From contig NZ_JBHUQE010000034.1 of the NCBI RefSeq assembly GCF_042687825.1, positions 1 to 16,208 of the forward strand: a stretch of 16,208 nucleotides of DNA, written 5' to 3'. Source of the DNA: Sedimentitalea sp042687825. Its GTDB lineage: Bacteria > Pseudomonadota > Alphaproteobacteria > Rhodobacterales > Rhodobacteraceae. Below are positions 6,169 through 14,667 of the stretch, in pieces. Each line of letters begins with the position of its first letter. The first letter of the stretch is position 1. The notes under the pieces are model-generated. The model worked only from the letters and a program-made list of their open reading frames with translations, was not told where the DNA came from and searched no databases. The translations under genes were made by a program, and so were the position numbers.

Positions 6169-7275
6169 TCACAGGCTGGCGTCCAGCGCGGCCAGGATGG
6201 CGTCGCCCATCTCGGTGGTCGATACCGGTCGGGCGCCCTCGTCGCCGATCAGATCGGCGGTGCGCAGCCCGTCGGACAGCACCTTTTCGACCGCTTTTTC
6301 CAGCCGGTCTGCTTCGGCGCCCTGATCAAAGGAGTAGCGCAGCGCCATGGCAAAGCTGAGGATGCAGGCAATCGGGTTGGCCTTGCCCTGTCCGGCGATG
6401 TCGGGTGCCGAACCGTGCACCGGTTCATACAGCGCCTTGGGCCGGCCGTTTGCCATCGGAGCACCCAGGCTGGCCGAGGGCAGCATGCCCAGCGAACCGG
6501 TCAGCATTGCGGCGCAGTCGGAAAGGATGTCGCCAAACAGGTTGTCGGTGACGATCACGTCGAACTGTTTGGGCCAGCGGCACAGTTGCATGGCACCGGC
6601 ATCGGCATACATGTGGCTGAGTTCGACATCCGGATAGTCCTGGTCATGCACCCGCTGTACCACCTCGCGCCACAGGATGCCGCTCTCCATCACATTGGCC
6701 TTTTCCATCGAACAGACCTTGTTGCCGCGTTTGCGCGCCAGTTCGAAGGCGGACCGCGCCACCCGGTCGATCTCGCTTTCGGTATAGCGCTGGGTGTTGA
6801 TGCCGACGCGTTCGTTGCCTTCCTCGATGATGCCGCGCGGCTCGCCGAAATAGATGCCGCTGGTCAGTTCGCGCACGATCATGATGTCCAGGCCGGCGAC
6901 CACGTCGCGCTTGAGACTGCTGAAGTCGGCCAGAGCGTCGAAACACTGGGCCGGGCGCAGGTTGGAAAAGAGATCCATCTCCTTGCGCAGGCGCAGCAGG
7001 CCGCGTTCCGGTTTGACGCTGAAATCCAGGTCGTCATATTTCGGGCCGCCCACGGCGCCCAGCAGCACGGCATCGACCTGTTGCGCGCGCGCCATCGTGT
7101 CGTCATGCAGCGGCGTTCCATGCGCGTCATAGGCCGCGCCACCCACCAGATCCTCGGAGACATCAAAGGCCAGGTCCCGCTTGTCGCCATACCAGCCGAT
7201 GATGCGTTTCACCTGGGTCATGACTTCGGGGCCGATTCCGTCACCGGCGAGGATGAGAAGCGAAGGGGTGGACAT
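6169..7275 (-). CDS. leuB: 3-isopropylmalate dehydrogenase
   Basis: The enzyme oxidises and decarboxylates (2R,3S)-3-isopropylmalate with NAD+ to 2-oxoisocaproate, the third leucine-specific step, in the cytoplasm. The 368-residue protein has the full family length. Visible motifs include the N-terminal LLILAGDGIGPEV, the loop LGAVGGPKYD, NLRPAQCF, the substrate-binding VRELTSGIYFGEPRG, the Lys site in CSMEKANVMES, the metal-binding DNLFGDILSD, and the NAD-binding YEPVHGSAPDIAG. The start ATG 7275 has CAGGAG 7 bases upstream. It follows the LysR gene by 54 bases on the same strand and is separated from leuC/leuD by the LysR, SDR and nuclease-fold genes. It ends in TGA before a hairpin. Confidence 0.97.
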   Translation of the reverse strand: MSTPSLLILAGDGIGPEVMTQVKRIIGWYGDKRDLAFDVSEDLVGGAAYDAHGTPLHDDTMARAQQVDAVLLGAVGGPKYDDLDFSVKPERGLLRLRKEMDLFSNLRPAQCFDALADFSSLKRDVVAGLDIMIVRELTSGIYFGEPRGIIEEGNERVGINTQRYTESEIDRVARSAFELARKRGNKVCSMEKANVMESGILWREVVQRVHDQDYPDVELSHMYADAGAMQLCRWPKQFDVIVTDNLFGDILSDCAAMLTGSLGMLPSASLGAPMANGRPKALYEPVHGSAPDIAGQGKANPIACILSFAMALRYSFDQGAEADRLEKAVEKVLSDGLRTADLIGDEGARPVSTTEMGDAILAALDASL

Positions 7276-7329
7276 GCAAGAACTCCTGAATTGACGTTGT
7301 CCTGCCCCTACCGCGCAGGGCTGAGAGGG

Positions 7330-8241
7330 TCAATAAGACCCGCCGCGCGGGGACAGCTGCGACAGGCCGTCGGCCAGCAGATCCCACACCCGCCGCAGGC
7401 GCGGCGACTGGCGCATCGCCGCGTGGGCGGCCAGCCAGACCGGCAGCGGCGGGATTTCAATACCGAGCTCCAGTTGCTGCACCAGGGGGTCGTCGCGGCC
7501 CACATGTACCAGGGAAAAACCGATGCCGCACCCGGCGCGCAGCAATTGCCAATAGGTCGCCTGGTTGTCGCAGCGCACCGCGAAATCGTCGCGGGTGACG
7601 GACCAGCCCATCGCCTGCATGCCGCGCAGAATCAGCGGGTTGCGGTCGAAACCGATCAGGTCGTGGTCCAGAACCTGCAAGGCGGTTTCCGGCCGGCCGG
7701 CCCGCGCCAGATAGCTGTGGGCGGCGAAAACCCCCATTTCGATATCACCGATATGCCGGGTCACGACATCCAGCTGTGTCGGCCGGTACATGCGCACGGC
7801 GATATCGGCCTGTCGGAACAGCAGGTTTTCGGTGGTGTCCGAGGGCAGCAGATCCAGTTGAATCTCGGGTTCCGCGCTGCGGATTTTCGCCAGAATCGGG
7901 GGCAGCAGGTAATGGCTGGCAAAGACACTGGCGGCGATCCGCACGGTGCCCTGCAGGCGTTGTGCGCGACCTGCCGCGGTCAGCGTCATGGCATTCATCG
8001 CTGTGCGCATCTGTTGCGCCATCGGCAGCAACTGTTGGCCGATTTCGGTCGGTTTCAGTCCGCGTGCGTGTCGTCGGAACAGTGCTGTGCCCAGACTGTC
8101 TTCCAGGGCCTTGATCTGCCGCCCCAGGGTCGGCTGGCTGCGATTCAACCGGCGGGCAGCGGCGGATAGTGACCCGGTTTCGGCCACAGCCAGAAAACTT
8201 TGTACAAGAGACCAATCGGGCAGGGTTGTGGCATTATCCAT
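7330..8241 (-). CDS. LysR-family transcriptional regulator
   Basis: The 303-residue protein begins with a winged helix-turn-helix (about 9-66: LVQSFLAVAETGSLSAAARRLNRSQPTLGRQIKALEDSLG in separate helices), followed by a linker helix and a periplasmic-binding-like effector domain (about 92-298, starting GTVRIAASVFASHYLLPPIL). It would bind DNA as a tetramer and sense a small ligand. The gene is divergent from the SDR gene at 8346 with 104 bases between them. That gap holds two dyads, so control of that neighbour and of itself is the simplest reading. Control of leuB, 54 bases downstream on the same strand, by read-through is possible. The ligand is unknown. An HTH of the ArgP/GcvA-like broad class cannot be narrowed further by eye. 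Confidence 0.93.
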   Translation of the reverse strand: MDNATTLPDWSLVQSFLAVAETGSLSAAARRLNRSQPTLGRQIKALEDSLGTALFRRHARGLKPTEIGQQLLPMAQQMRTAMNAMTLTAAGRAQRLQGTVRIAASVFASHYLLPPILAKIRSAEPEIQLDLLPSDTTENLLFRQADIAVRMYRPTQLDVVTRHIGDIEMGVFAAHSYLARAGRPETALQVLDHDLIGFDRNPLILRGMQAMGWSVTRDDFAVRCDNQATYWQLLRAGCGIGFSLVHVGRDDPLVQQLELGIEIPPLPVWLAAHAAMRQSPRLRRVWDLLADGLSQLSPRGGSY

Positions 8242-8304
8242 TCAGTATTGAATAGCATATCTGCAAAATCCGGCAATGGCTCCCGTGTTTCTGAATGGAT
8301 ATTC
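8240..8304. promoter_or_regulatory. Two dyads in the LysR/SDR divergent promoter; candidate LysR operators
   Basis: ATTCA-GTAT-TGAAT occupies 8240-8253 and overlaps the lysR-type start codon. A second dyad, GAAT-GGAT-ATTC, lies at 8293-8304. Both use TGAAT/ATTC half sites with a 4-base spacer, and their centres are 52 bases apart, close to five helical turns. LysR-type proteins often bind such paired sites in divergent promoters. Assignment to this regulator is inferred. Confidence 0.45.
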
Positions 8305-8345
8305 TTGCCACATCCCAAATCCAGGCATCCAGACAGGAGCAGCTT

Positions 8346-9302
8346 ATGACACAGACCGTTTTGATACTCGGTGCCACCGGCCGGTTCGGCCGGCAGGCCG
8401 CGCTACAGTTTCAGGCAGCAGGCTGGCAGGTGCGATGTTTCGACCGCGCGCGCGACAGCCTGCAGACGGCGGCTGCCGGTGTGCAGGTAATCGTCAACGC
8501 CTGGAACCCGCCTTACCCGGACTGGGCCGCTCAGGTTCCCGGCCTGACTGCCAGCGTCATCGCAGCCGCGCGGCAGCATGACGCAACGGTGATCGTGCCG
8601 GGCAATGTCTATGTCTTTGGCGCGCAAACGGCACCGGGCTGGGGCGCCGACGCGCCACATCGGGCAAAAAACCCGCTGGGACGAATCCGCATCGATATGG
8701 AAACGGCCTATCGGCAGTCCGGCGTGCGGACAATCCTGTTGCGCGCCGGCGACTATCTGGACACGCGATCGTCGGGAAACTGGTTCGACAAGGTCATGAT
8801 CAAATCGCTGCGCCGTGGTGTGTTCACCTATCCCGGCGCGCCAGACGTGCCGCATGCCTGGGCCTATCTGCCCGATCTGGCGCGCGCAACGGTGGCCCTG
8901 GCGGAACAGCGTGACCGGCTGCCAGTCTACGCCGATATCGCCTTTCCCGGCTATACGCTGTCGGGCAACCAGATCGCCGGATTGCTGGATCAGATCACGC
9001 CGCAGCCGGTGCGTCTGCGGCGCATGTCCTGGTGGCCCCTGCATTTGGCCCGGCCGGTCTGGAAAATGGCCGCCTGTCTGCTGGAGATGCGTTACCTCTG
9101 GGATACGCCGCACTGGCTGGACGGGACGCAGTTTGACGCGCTGCTGCCCGATTTTCCGCACACGCCGCCTGAAAAGGCGCTGGCCGCGGCAATCGGGCAG
9201 CGCTCAGTCCAGAGCCAGATCGACCCAGACCAGCCGGTGGCGGCTGGCGGCAATGGCATCGGCCTCGCCGTCACCACCAGGGGGGGGCCAGAAGACGCCT
9301 GA
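8346..9302 (+). CDS. NAD(P)-dependent epimerase/dehydratase-like protein (atypical SDR)
   Basis: The 318-residue protein opens with a Rossmann motif (VLILGATGRFGRQAAL), followed by an acidic/basic turn CFDRARD typical of cofactor selection, and has an extended-SDR layout. The usual catalytic YxxxK is not obvious; NVYVFGAQ occupies the Tyr region, so it may be an atypical SDR binding NAD(P) without normal catalysis. ATG 8346 is chosen because AGGAG precedes it by 6 bases and the Rossmann motif starts right after it; the frame is open back to 8295. It is divergent from the LysR gene and probably its target. The last 33 codons overlap the convergent nuclease-fold gene (9204-9302), and a G8 run at 9280-9287 lies in this overlap, so the true C-terminus could differ by a frameshift. 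Confidence 0.85.
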   Translation: MTQTVLILGATGRFGRQAALQFQAAGWQVRCFDRARDSLQTAAAGVQVIVNAWNPPYPDWAAQVPGLTASVIAAARQHDATVIVPGNVYVFGAQTAPGWGADAPHRAKNPLGRIRIDMETAYRQSGVRTILLRAGDYLDTRSSGNWFDKVMIKSLRRGVFTYPGAPDVPHAWAYLPDLARATVALAEQRDRLPVYADIAFPGYTLSGNQIAGLLDQITPQPVRLRRMSWWPLHLARPVWKMAACLLEMRYLWDTPHWLDGTQFDALLPDFPHTPPEKALAAAIGQRSVQSQIDPDQPVAAGGNGIGLAVTTRGGPEDA

Positions 9303-10301
9303 ATCGATCACCCGCCAACCGGCCGAAGGCAGCACGTAATCGACCCGCAGCCGGCCGACATTCTGCCAGTCGACCGTGTCCTGCGCGTTGGCACCGCGAT
9401 GGCCCTGATCCGGCGCGGCGGCGGCGCCGGGGCTGGTCGGGACCGGATCCTGCAGGCGCGGGTCGGACAACAGGGCGCGGATCGCCTCTGTCCGGCCCTC
9501 GCTGTCGTCGGGGTCCAGATTGGCCTGTCCGGCCAGAACGAACCGCTGCGGCGGCGTCCCGAACCGTCCATCCAGCAGCGCCTGCCAGAACAGGATTTCA
9601 TCGTGATTGCGCAGGCCGTTGCGGTCTTCGGGGCCGTCAAAGACCGGCGGGCCGGCATGAAAGGTCAGGAGATGCAGCACGGTGTTATCAGGCAGGCGGA
9701 TTGGTACGACCCAATGCCCGGTGCTGGACAGGCGCTGGACCGCTTGCGTGCGCTCCGACGGGAACGGGCGGCCATCCGCATGTTCCGGCAATTGTGCACG
9801 GGGCAGGTCGCGCCATAAAAGGTCGCTGAAATCGTCCGCCTGGTCGGTCAGAATCGGGTGGCGGGACAGGACCGCCAGCCCGCCCTGACCCGTAAAGCTG
9901 CCAAAGCCCTGCGCATCGCCTGGATCGCCCCGGCGGCCATCGCCGTCCAGATCGAGATCGGTGGCCAGTCCGCTGTTGGGACGCCGCGCAAACCGGTACG
10001 GATAATCCGCCCCGGACTGGGCCAGCCGGGCGACCAGCGCCGCCAGCGCGGCCCCGTCATGATCCCAGTCGATCCCCTGCAGCGCCAGAATGTCCGGTGA
10101 GACGCGCCGGATCACTTCGATCACAGCGGCGATCTGCGGATCCTTGCCGCGAGTCAGATCGCGCAGCAACAGACCCGGCCCGTCGCGCAGCAGCTCGGTG
10201 TTGAAGCTGGCGACCCGCAGCCGGTCGGCACCGGCAGAAGACGCCAGCCAGAACAGCGCGCACAGGCACAAAGCCATGCCCCGCATCATCCGGCGGGCCA
10301 T
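9204..10301 (-). CDS. Exported endonuclease/exonuclease/phosphatase-fold protein
   Basis: The 365-residue protein has a signal peptide (about 1-25, LCLCALFWLASSAGA), then the EEP fold: RVASFNTELL (Asn34), DILALQGIDWD, QGGLAVLSRHPI, LLTFHAGPP, FVLAGQANLDP (Gln259), RVDYVLPS and SRHRLVWVDL. The fold usually cuts phosphodiesters in nucleic acids, lipids or inositol phosphates using metal. Two usual acidic sites differ: LQE is LQG, and the GD of GDxN is GQ at residue 259, so activity is uncertain. ATG 10301 is preferred to upstream starts because AAAGGA lies 7 bases before it and the signal peptide starts there. It follows leuD by 32 bases on the same strand, so it is probably the last gene of the leuC transcript. 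Its 3' end overlaps the SDR gene by 99 bases. Confidence 0.88.
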   Translation of the reverse strand: MARRMMRGMALCLCALFWLASSAGADRLRVASFNTELLRDGPGLLLRDLTRGKDPQIAAVIEVIRRVSPDILALQGIDWDHDGAALAALVARLAQSGADYPYRFARRPNSGLATDLDLDGDGRRGDPGDAQGFGSFTGQGGLAVLSRHPILTDQADDFSDLLWRDLPRAQLPEHADGRPFPSERTQAVQRLSSTGHWVVPIRLPDNTVLHLLTFHAGPPVFDGPEDRNGLRNHDEILFWQALLDGRFGTPPQRFVLAGQANLDPDDSEGRTEAIRALLSDPRLQDPVPTSPGAAAAPDQGHRGANAQDTVDWQNVGRLRVDYVLPSAGWRVIDSGVFWPPPGGDGEADAIAASRHRLVWVDLALD

Positions 10302-10333
10302 GATCCGTCCTTTGGGCGCTGTTGCCGGGGCAT

Positions 10334-10939
10334 TCAGACCCAGGGGCGTTCGATCGATGCGCGGGCCTCGTAACTGTCGATCGAGGCGACCTTTTCCATG
10401 GTCAGACCGATATCGTCCAGGCCTTCGAGCAGGCAATGTTTCTTGAACGCGTCCACCTCGAACTTGATCTCGCCGCCATCGGGTCCGCTGATCGTCTGGT
10501 TTTCCAGATCGACGGTCAGGATGGCATTGGCACCGCGCTCGGCATCATCCATCAGCTTGTCCACGTCTTCCTGCGGCAGGACGATGGGCAGAATGCCATT
10601 CTTGAAACAGTTGTTGTAAAAGATGTCGGCAAAGCTGGGTGCGATGACGCAGCGGATGCCGAAATCCTTGATCGCCCAGGGCGCATGCTCGCGCGAGCTG
10701 CCGCAGCCGAAATTGTCGCCGGCCACCAGAATCTCGGCGTTGCGGTATTGCGGCTTGTTCAGCACGAAATCGGGGATCTCGTTGCCTTGGCGGTCATAGC
10801 GCATCTCGTCGAACAGATTGACGCCCAGCCCCGACCGCTTGATGGTTTTCAGGAACTGCTTGGGGATGATCATGTCGGTGTCGATGTTGACCAGCGGCAT
10901 CGGGGCCGCCACGCCTGTCAGTTTGGTGAATTTATCCAT
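10334..10939 (-). CDS. leuD: 3-isopropylmalate dehydratase small subunit
   Basis: LeuD is the small, swivel-domain subunit of isopropylmalate isomerase. With LeuC it converts 2-isopropylmalate to 3-isopropylmalate in the cytoplasm. The 201-residue length is normal. Visible signatures are the N-terminal PLVNIDTDMIIPKQFL, GNEIPDFVLNKP, and the substrate-binding GDNFGCGSSREHAPWAI. ATG 10939 has GGAGA 7 bases upstream. The gene lies downstream of leuC but is separated from it by the DUF308 gene, all on the minus strand with short gaps, consistent with one operon. Confidence 0.97.
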   Translation of the reverse strand: MDKFTKLTGVAAPMPLVNIDTDMIIPKQFLKTIKRSGLGVNLFDEMRYDRQGNEIPDFVLNKPQYRNAEILVAGDNFGCGSSREHAPWAIKDFGIRCVIAPSFADIFYNNCFKNGILPIVLPQEDVDKLMDDAERGANAILTVDLENQTISGPDGGEIKFEVDAFKKHCLLEGLDDIGLTMEKVASIDSYEARASIERPWV

Positions 10940-10979
10940 GTGGTTCTCCGTGGAGAGGGTCCGTGACCGTCCCCTGCAA

Positions 10980-11510
10980 TTATTTCGTCAGTTGGTTGCC
11001 GATGGTCCGCATAAAAAAGGCAAGGATGATCAGGCCGGCGCCGTTGAACAGCAGTTCGACGCCCAGCATCAGTCCCAGCAACTGGGGGCCGGCGACGGCG
11101 AAATTGACCCAGATGTAGGCGGCCAGCAGGATCGACAAGGCTCCGGATACCAGCATCGGCCAGAAGAACCGGGTATCCCGCATCCGCCAGGCGAACAAAA
11201 GCCGCAGGACGCCGCCCGCTGCCAGCAGGATCAACACCAGCAGCGCCAGTGAAATCATCCCTTCCAGCGGGTTGAACAGAAAGGACAGACCAAGCAACGC
11301 CAGCAGCGCGCCCATGGCGATGCTCAGGACCATGCTGCCGGTGCTTTCAGCGCTGAAACCACCGGCGATCTGGAACCCGCCGCTCAGCAGCAGCAGAACG
11401 CCCGTCAGGGTGGTCACCGCCAAGGACGCAACCGCCGCATTGCCCAGAACGATCATGCCGAAGATCAGCGACAGGACGCCCAAAATCAGCCATTTCATCC
11501 ATTCTTTCAT
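10980..11510 (-). CDS. DUF308/HdeD-family six-span membrane protein
   Basis: The 176-residue protein is almost wholly hydrophobic, with six predicted spans: about 6-25, 31-52, 63-82, 86-107, 117-136 and 142-166. Charged residues are confined to loops. The pattern of three helix pairs with repeated LLLLSGGFQIAGG / LLAAGGVLRLLFAW / LGVELLFNGAGLI matches the HdeD family, linked in E. coli to acid stress. A precise function is not known here. AGGAAAGG lies 6 bases before ATG 11510. It sits between leuC (34 bases) and leuD (40 bases) and is probably co-transcribed with them; no link to leucine synthesis is visible. Confidence 0.85.
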   Translation of the reverse strand: MKEWMKWLILGVLSLIFGMIVLGNAAVASLAVTTLTGVLLLLSGGFQIAGGFSAESTGSMVLSIAMGALLALLGLSFLFNPLEGMISLALLVLILLAAGGVLRLLFAWRMRDTRFFWPMLVSGALSILLAAYIWVNFAVAGPQLLGLMLGVELLFNGAGLIILAFFMRTIGNQLTK

Positions 11511-11544
11511 GTCTATCCTTTCCTGTTCACCCGGATGAACCGGG

Positions 11545-12951
11545 TTACATCAGCTCGCGCACATCGGTCAGGTGCCCGGTGATGGCGGCGGCGGCGGCCA
11601 TGGCGGGCGACACCAGATGGGTACGGCCCTTGTAGCCCTGACGGCCCTCGAAATTGCGGTTCGAGGTCGAGGCACAGCGTTCGCCGGGGCTGAGCTGGTC
11701 CGGGTTCATCGCCAGACACATGGAACAGCCCGCAAGGCGCCATTCGAAACCGGCCTCTTGAAAGATGTCCGCCAGGCCCTCTTCCTCGGCCTGAGCGCGC
11801 ACCAGCCCCGAGCCGGGCACGACCATGGCACGCAAGCCGTCCTTGATCTTTTTGCCCTTCACGATCTCGGCGGCGGCGCGCAGGTCTTCGATCCGCCCAT
11901 TGGTGCACGAGCCGATAAAGACCGTGTCGATGGCGATTTCGGACAGCGGCGTGCCGGGCGTCAGGCCCATGTATTCCAGCGAACGTGCGGCGGCCTCGAC
12001 CTTGCCGCCGGTAAAATCGTCCGGCGAGGGGACGTTGGCGGTGATCGGCAGCACGTCCTCGGGCGAGGTGCCCCAGGTCACGACTGGCGCGATGTCTTCG
12101 CCCTTGATGGTGATGACCGCGTCCCATTGGGCGTCGTCATCGGAATACAGCGTCTGCCACCAGGCCAGCGCGGCCTCCCATTGTGCGCCCTTGGGCGCGT
12201 GCGGACGGCCTTTGACATATTCGAACGTCTTTTCGTCCGGCGCGATCAGACCGGCGCGCGCGCCGCCTTCGATCGCCATGTTGCACACCGTCATGCGGCC
12301 TTCCATCGACAGGTCGCGGATCGCTTCGCCGCAATATTCGATGACATAGCCGGTGCCGCCGGCGGTGCCGGTCCGGCCGATCACCGACAGGGTGATGTCC
12401 TTGGCGGTGACACCGGGGCGCAGCTTGCCGGTGATCTCGACCTTCATGTTCTTGGACTTTTTCTGGATCAGCGTCTGCGTGGCCAGAACATGTTCGACCT
12501 CGGAGGTGCCGATGCCATGGGCCAAGGCGCCGAACGCGCCATGGGTGGCGGTATGGCTGTCACCGCAAACGACGGTCATGCCCGGCAGGGTCCAGCCCTG
12601 TTCGGGGCCGACGATATGCACGATGCCCTGGCGGATGTCATCCATCGGATAATAGTGAATGCCGAAATCCCTGGCGTTCTTGTCCAGCGCGGCGACCTGG
12701 ATACGGCTGTCTTCGGTCATCTGTTCGGGATCTTCGCGGCCCGCCGTCGTGGGCACGTTGTGATCCGGTACCGCGATGGTCTTGTCCGGCGCGCGCAGGC
12801 TGCGGCCCGACATGCGCAGGCCCTCAAAGGCCTGCGGGCTGGTCACCTCGTGCACGAGGTGACGGTCGATATAGAGAAGGCAGGTGCCGTCGTCGGCCTC
12901 GTGGGCGACATGGGCATCCCAGATCTTGTCATAGAGCGTCTTGGGGGACAT
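11545..12951 (-). CDS. leuC: 3-isopropylmalate dehydratase large subunit
   Basis: LeuC is the aconitase-fold catalytic subunit that, with LeuD, isomerises 2-isopropylmalate to 3-isopropylmalate. The 468-residue length is standard. The three cysteines that hold the 4Fe-4S cluster are Cys349 (FIGSCTNGR), Cys409 and Cys412 (AGCSMCLAMN). Other family motifs are YIDRHLVHEVTSPQAFEGLR, VCGDSHTATHGAFGALAHGIGTSEVEHVLATQ (in two adjacent blocks), and SNRNFEGRQGY. ATG 12951 has a GAGAGGA ribosome site. It is the first gene of a minus-strand run with the DUF308 gene, leuD and the nuclease-fold gene. It is divergent from the mscS gene. Confidence 0.98.
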   Translation of the reverse strand: MSPKTLYDKIWDAHVAHEADDGTCLLYIDRHLVHEVTSPQAFEGLRMSGRSLRAPDKTIAVPDHNVPTTAGREDPEQMTEDSRIQVAALDKNARDFGIHYYPMDDIRQGIVHIVGPEQGWTLPGMTVVCGDSHTATHGAFGALAHGIGTSEVEHVLATQTLIQKKSKNMKVEITGKLRPGVTAKDITLSVIGRTGTAGGTGYVIEYCGEAIRDLSMEGRMTVCNMAIEGGARAGLIAPDEKTFEYVKGRPHAPKGAQWEAALAWWQTLYSDDDAQWDAVITIKGEDIAPVVTWGTSPEDVLPITANVPSPDDFTGGKVEAAARSLEYMGLTPGTPLSEIAIDTVFIGSCTNGRIEDLRAAAEIVKGKKIKDGLRAMVVPGSGLVRAQAEEEGLADIFQEAGFEWRLAGCSMCLAMNPDQLSPGERCASTSNRNFEGRQGYKGRTHLVSPAMAAAAAITGHLTDVRELM

Positions 12952-13269
12952 GGGTCCTCTCCCGTTGTTTGATAACTGCGTGTGTGGCGGGACGGGCGCC
13001 TATGGGCGCGCCTGAACCGTGCGGGTGGCGCCAAAGAAGCGTTCGCGCAGGCGGCTGCGGTCCTGCAGGTCAAGTCTGGGCGTCCGGGCGGCTGTCATGC
13101 GCCTGAGATACAGCCGAGCGGGGTTTCATTCAAGGTTGGAAGTGCGCGTCCGCCCGACCGGTGGCCCGACCGCCTGCGCCACCCCGTGCCGCGACCTGAC
13201 AGACCGGCGCAGCCCGACGGGCTTGCATTGGCCAGGGACCCGTGCCAGCGTGCTGAAAAAGGGATTGCA
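12952..13269. other. Divergent intergenic region between leuC and the MscS gene
   Basis: This 318-base gap should hold the promoters of the leuC operon (minus) and the mscS gene (plus). I see no convincing -35/-10 pair, leader peptide with a leucine run, or tRNA-like element. A small inverted repeat (GCGCC, 4-base loop, GGCGC) lies at 12996-13009. The frame of the MscS gene is open back to 12982, but that part is Pro- and Arg-rich and unlike the family. Confidence 0.4.
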
Positions 13270-14613
13270 ATGGACCCCGTCACCGACACGACCAAAAGCC
13301 TGATCCAGTCCCTCGAAAAATTTTATCTGCAATCGATCGAAGCGATCGGCTGGGTGTTCGTACCCGGCTGGCGGCAGAATCAGGTTCTGATCATTCTGCT
13401 GCTGATCGCCGTGGCCTGGGTGCTGAAACGGCTTACGGAACCCCGGTTGCAAAACTGGGCCCGCGCGCGCGAAGGCTGGCCGAAATGGCGGTTGCGAATG
13501 ATCGTGCAACTGCGCCGGCGGCTGCTGCTGATCTGGTTCTCGCTGATGTCCTGGGCGATCTATCTGGTGATGCAGCAAATCACCTGGCCGTCGCGCAGCC
13601 ATCTGATCGGCGTTGCGGCAACCCTGGCTACGGTCTGGGTCACCATCGGACTGGTGGTGCAACTGGTGCGCAACCGCTCGTTACGTCGCCTGCTGCGGTG
13701 GTTTTTCTGGATCTATGCCACGCTGTATTTCCTGAATGCGCTGGACGAAATCTCGGGCTTTCTGGACCGGATGGCGATCGAATTCGGCGAAACCCGGATA
13801 TCGGCCCTGTCGGTGCTGTCCGCGCTGGTGGTGCTTGGGGTGCTCTTTGCCGGCGCGCGGGTGCTGGCGCGTCTGTTCACCGGCAACATCCGGGGCAACG
13901 AAGACATTTCGCCTTCGATGCAGGAACTGACGACCAAGGCGGTGCAGATTCTGATCTATGGCCTGGCGTTCTATGTCGGCGCGCAGGCGATCGGGCTGGA
14001 TCTGACGGGACTGGCCTTTCTGTATGGCATCATCGGTGTCGGCCTGGGCTTTGGTCTGCAGACGGTGGTGTCCAACCTGGTGTCCGGGGTCATCATCCTG
14101 CTGGACAAGTCGATCAAACCCGGCGACGTGATCTCGCTGGGCGATACGTTCGGCTGGATCGAGTCGCTCAGCGCGCGATATGTCTCGGTCAAGACCCGGG
14201 AAGGGACGGAATACCTTATCCCGAACGAGCAACTGATCGCCAACCAGGTGGTCAACTGGACCCATTCCAATCAGCTTGTGCGTTTGGACATATATTTCGG
14301 CACGGGCTATGACGATGATCCGCATCTGGTGCGCAAGCTGGCGGTCCAGGCGGCCTCGGGTGTGTCGCGGGTGCTGGTGCAGCCGAACGCGCCGGTCTGC
14401 CATATCGTCGGATTCGGCGACAGCAGTGTCGACTATATCCTGCGCTTCTGGATCGGCGATCCCACGTCCGGGCTGACCAATGTCCGAGGCAATGTCTATC
14501 TGGCGCTGTGGGACGTGTTCAAAGAGCATGGCGTATCGATTCCATTCCCGCAGCGCGAAGTGCGCCTGCTTGGGGATTCGGTCCCGGAACCGACTGCAAC
14601 AACCGTCGAATAG
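13270..14613 (+). CDS. MscS-family mechanosensitive ion channel
   Basis: The 447-residue inner-membrane protein has several N-terminal spans (about 28-50, 75-105, 118-140, 150-170 and 180-205). These lead into the MscS core at about residues 218-360: the pore helix LTGLAFLYGIIGVGLGFGLQ, then VSNLVSGVIILLDKSIKPGD and the beta domain (GWIESLSARYVSVKTREGTEYLIPNE in two strands). The C-terminal alpha/beta domain runs to about 430. It would open under membrane tension to release solutes during osmotic downshift. ATG 13270 is preferred because AAAGGGA precedes it by 6 bases and the MscS-like sequence starts there; an open frame extends to 12982. It ends with TAG, which shows that TAG is a working stop in this genome. 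A terminator-like hairpin lies downstream. Confidence 0.93.
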   Translation: MDPVTDTTKSLIQSLEKFYLQSIEAIGWVFVPGWRQNQVLIILLLIAVAWVLKRLTEPRLQNWARAREGWPKWRLRMIVQLRRRLLLIWFSLMSWAIYLVMQQITWPSRSHLIGVAATLATVWVTIGLVVQLVRNRSLRRLLRWFFWIYATLYFLNALDEISGFLDRMAIEFGETRISALSVLSALVVLGVLFAGARVLARLFTGNIRGNEDISPSMQELTTKAVQILIYGLAFYVGAQAIGLDLTGLAFLYGIIGVGLGFGLQTVVSNLVSGVIILLDKSIKPGDVISLGDTFGWIESLSARYVSVKTREGTEYLIPNEQLIANQVVNWTHSNQLVRLDIYFGTGYDDDPHLVRKLAVQAASGVSRVLVQPNAPVCHIVGFGDSSVDYILRFWIGDPTSGLTNVRGNVYLALWDVFKEHGVSIPFPQREVRLLGDSVPEPTATTVE

Positions 14614-14667
14614 CGGCCGTTTTCGCCGCGACAGGTTGCGGTTTGCCGGCGGGGTCGCGGTGACGTC

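Noticed and set aside
6070..8169. 699-codon plus-strand open frame
   Set aside because: It lies antisense to leuB and the LysR gene, both of which have clear family motifs and ribosome sites.
11572..12972. 466-codon plus-strand open frame
   Set aside because: Mirror of leuC, which is unmistakable on the minus strand.
12982..13269. Upstream extension of the MscS gene
   Set aside because: Pro/Arg-rich and unlike the family; ATG 13270 has a good ribosome site.
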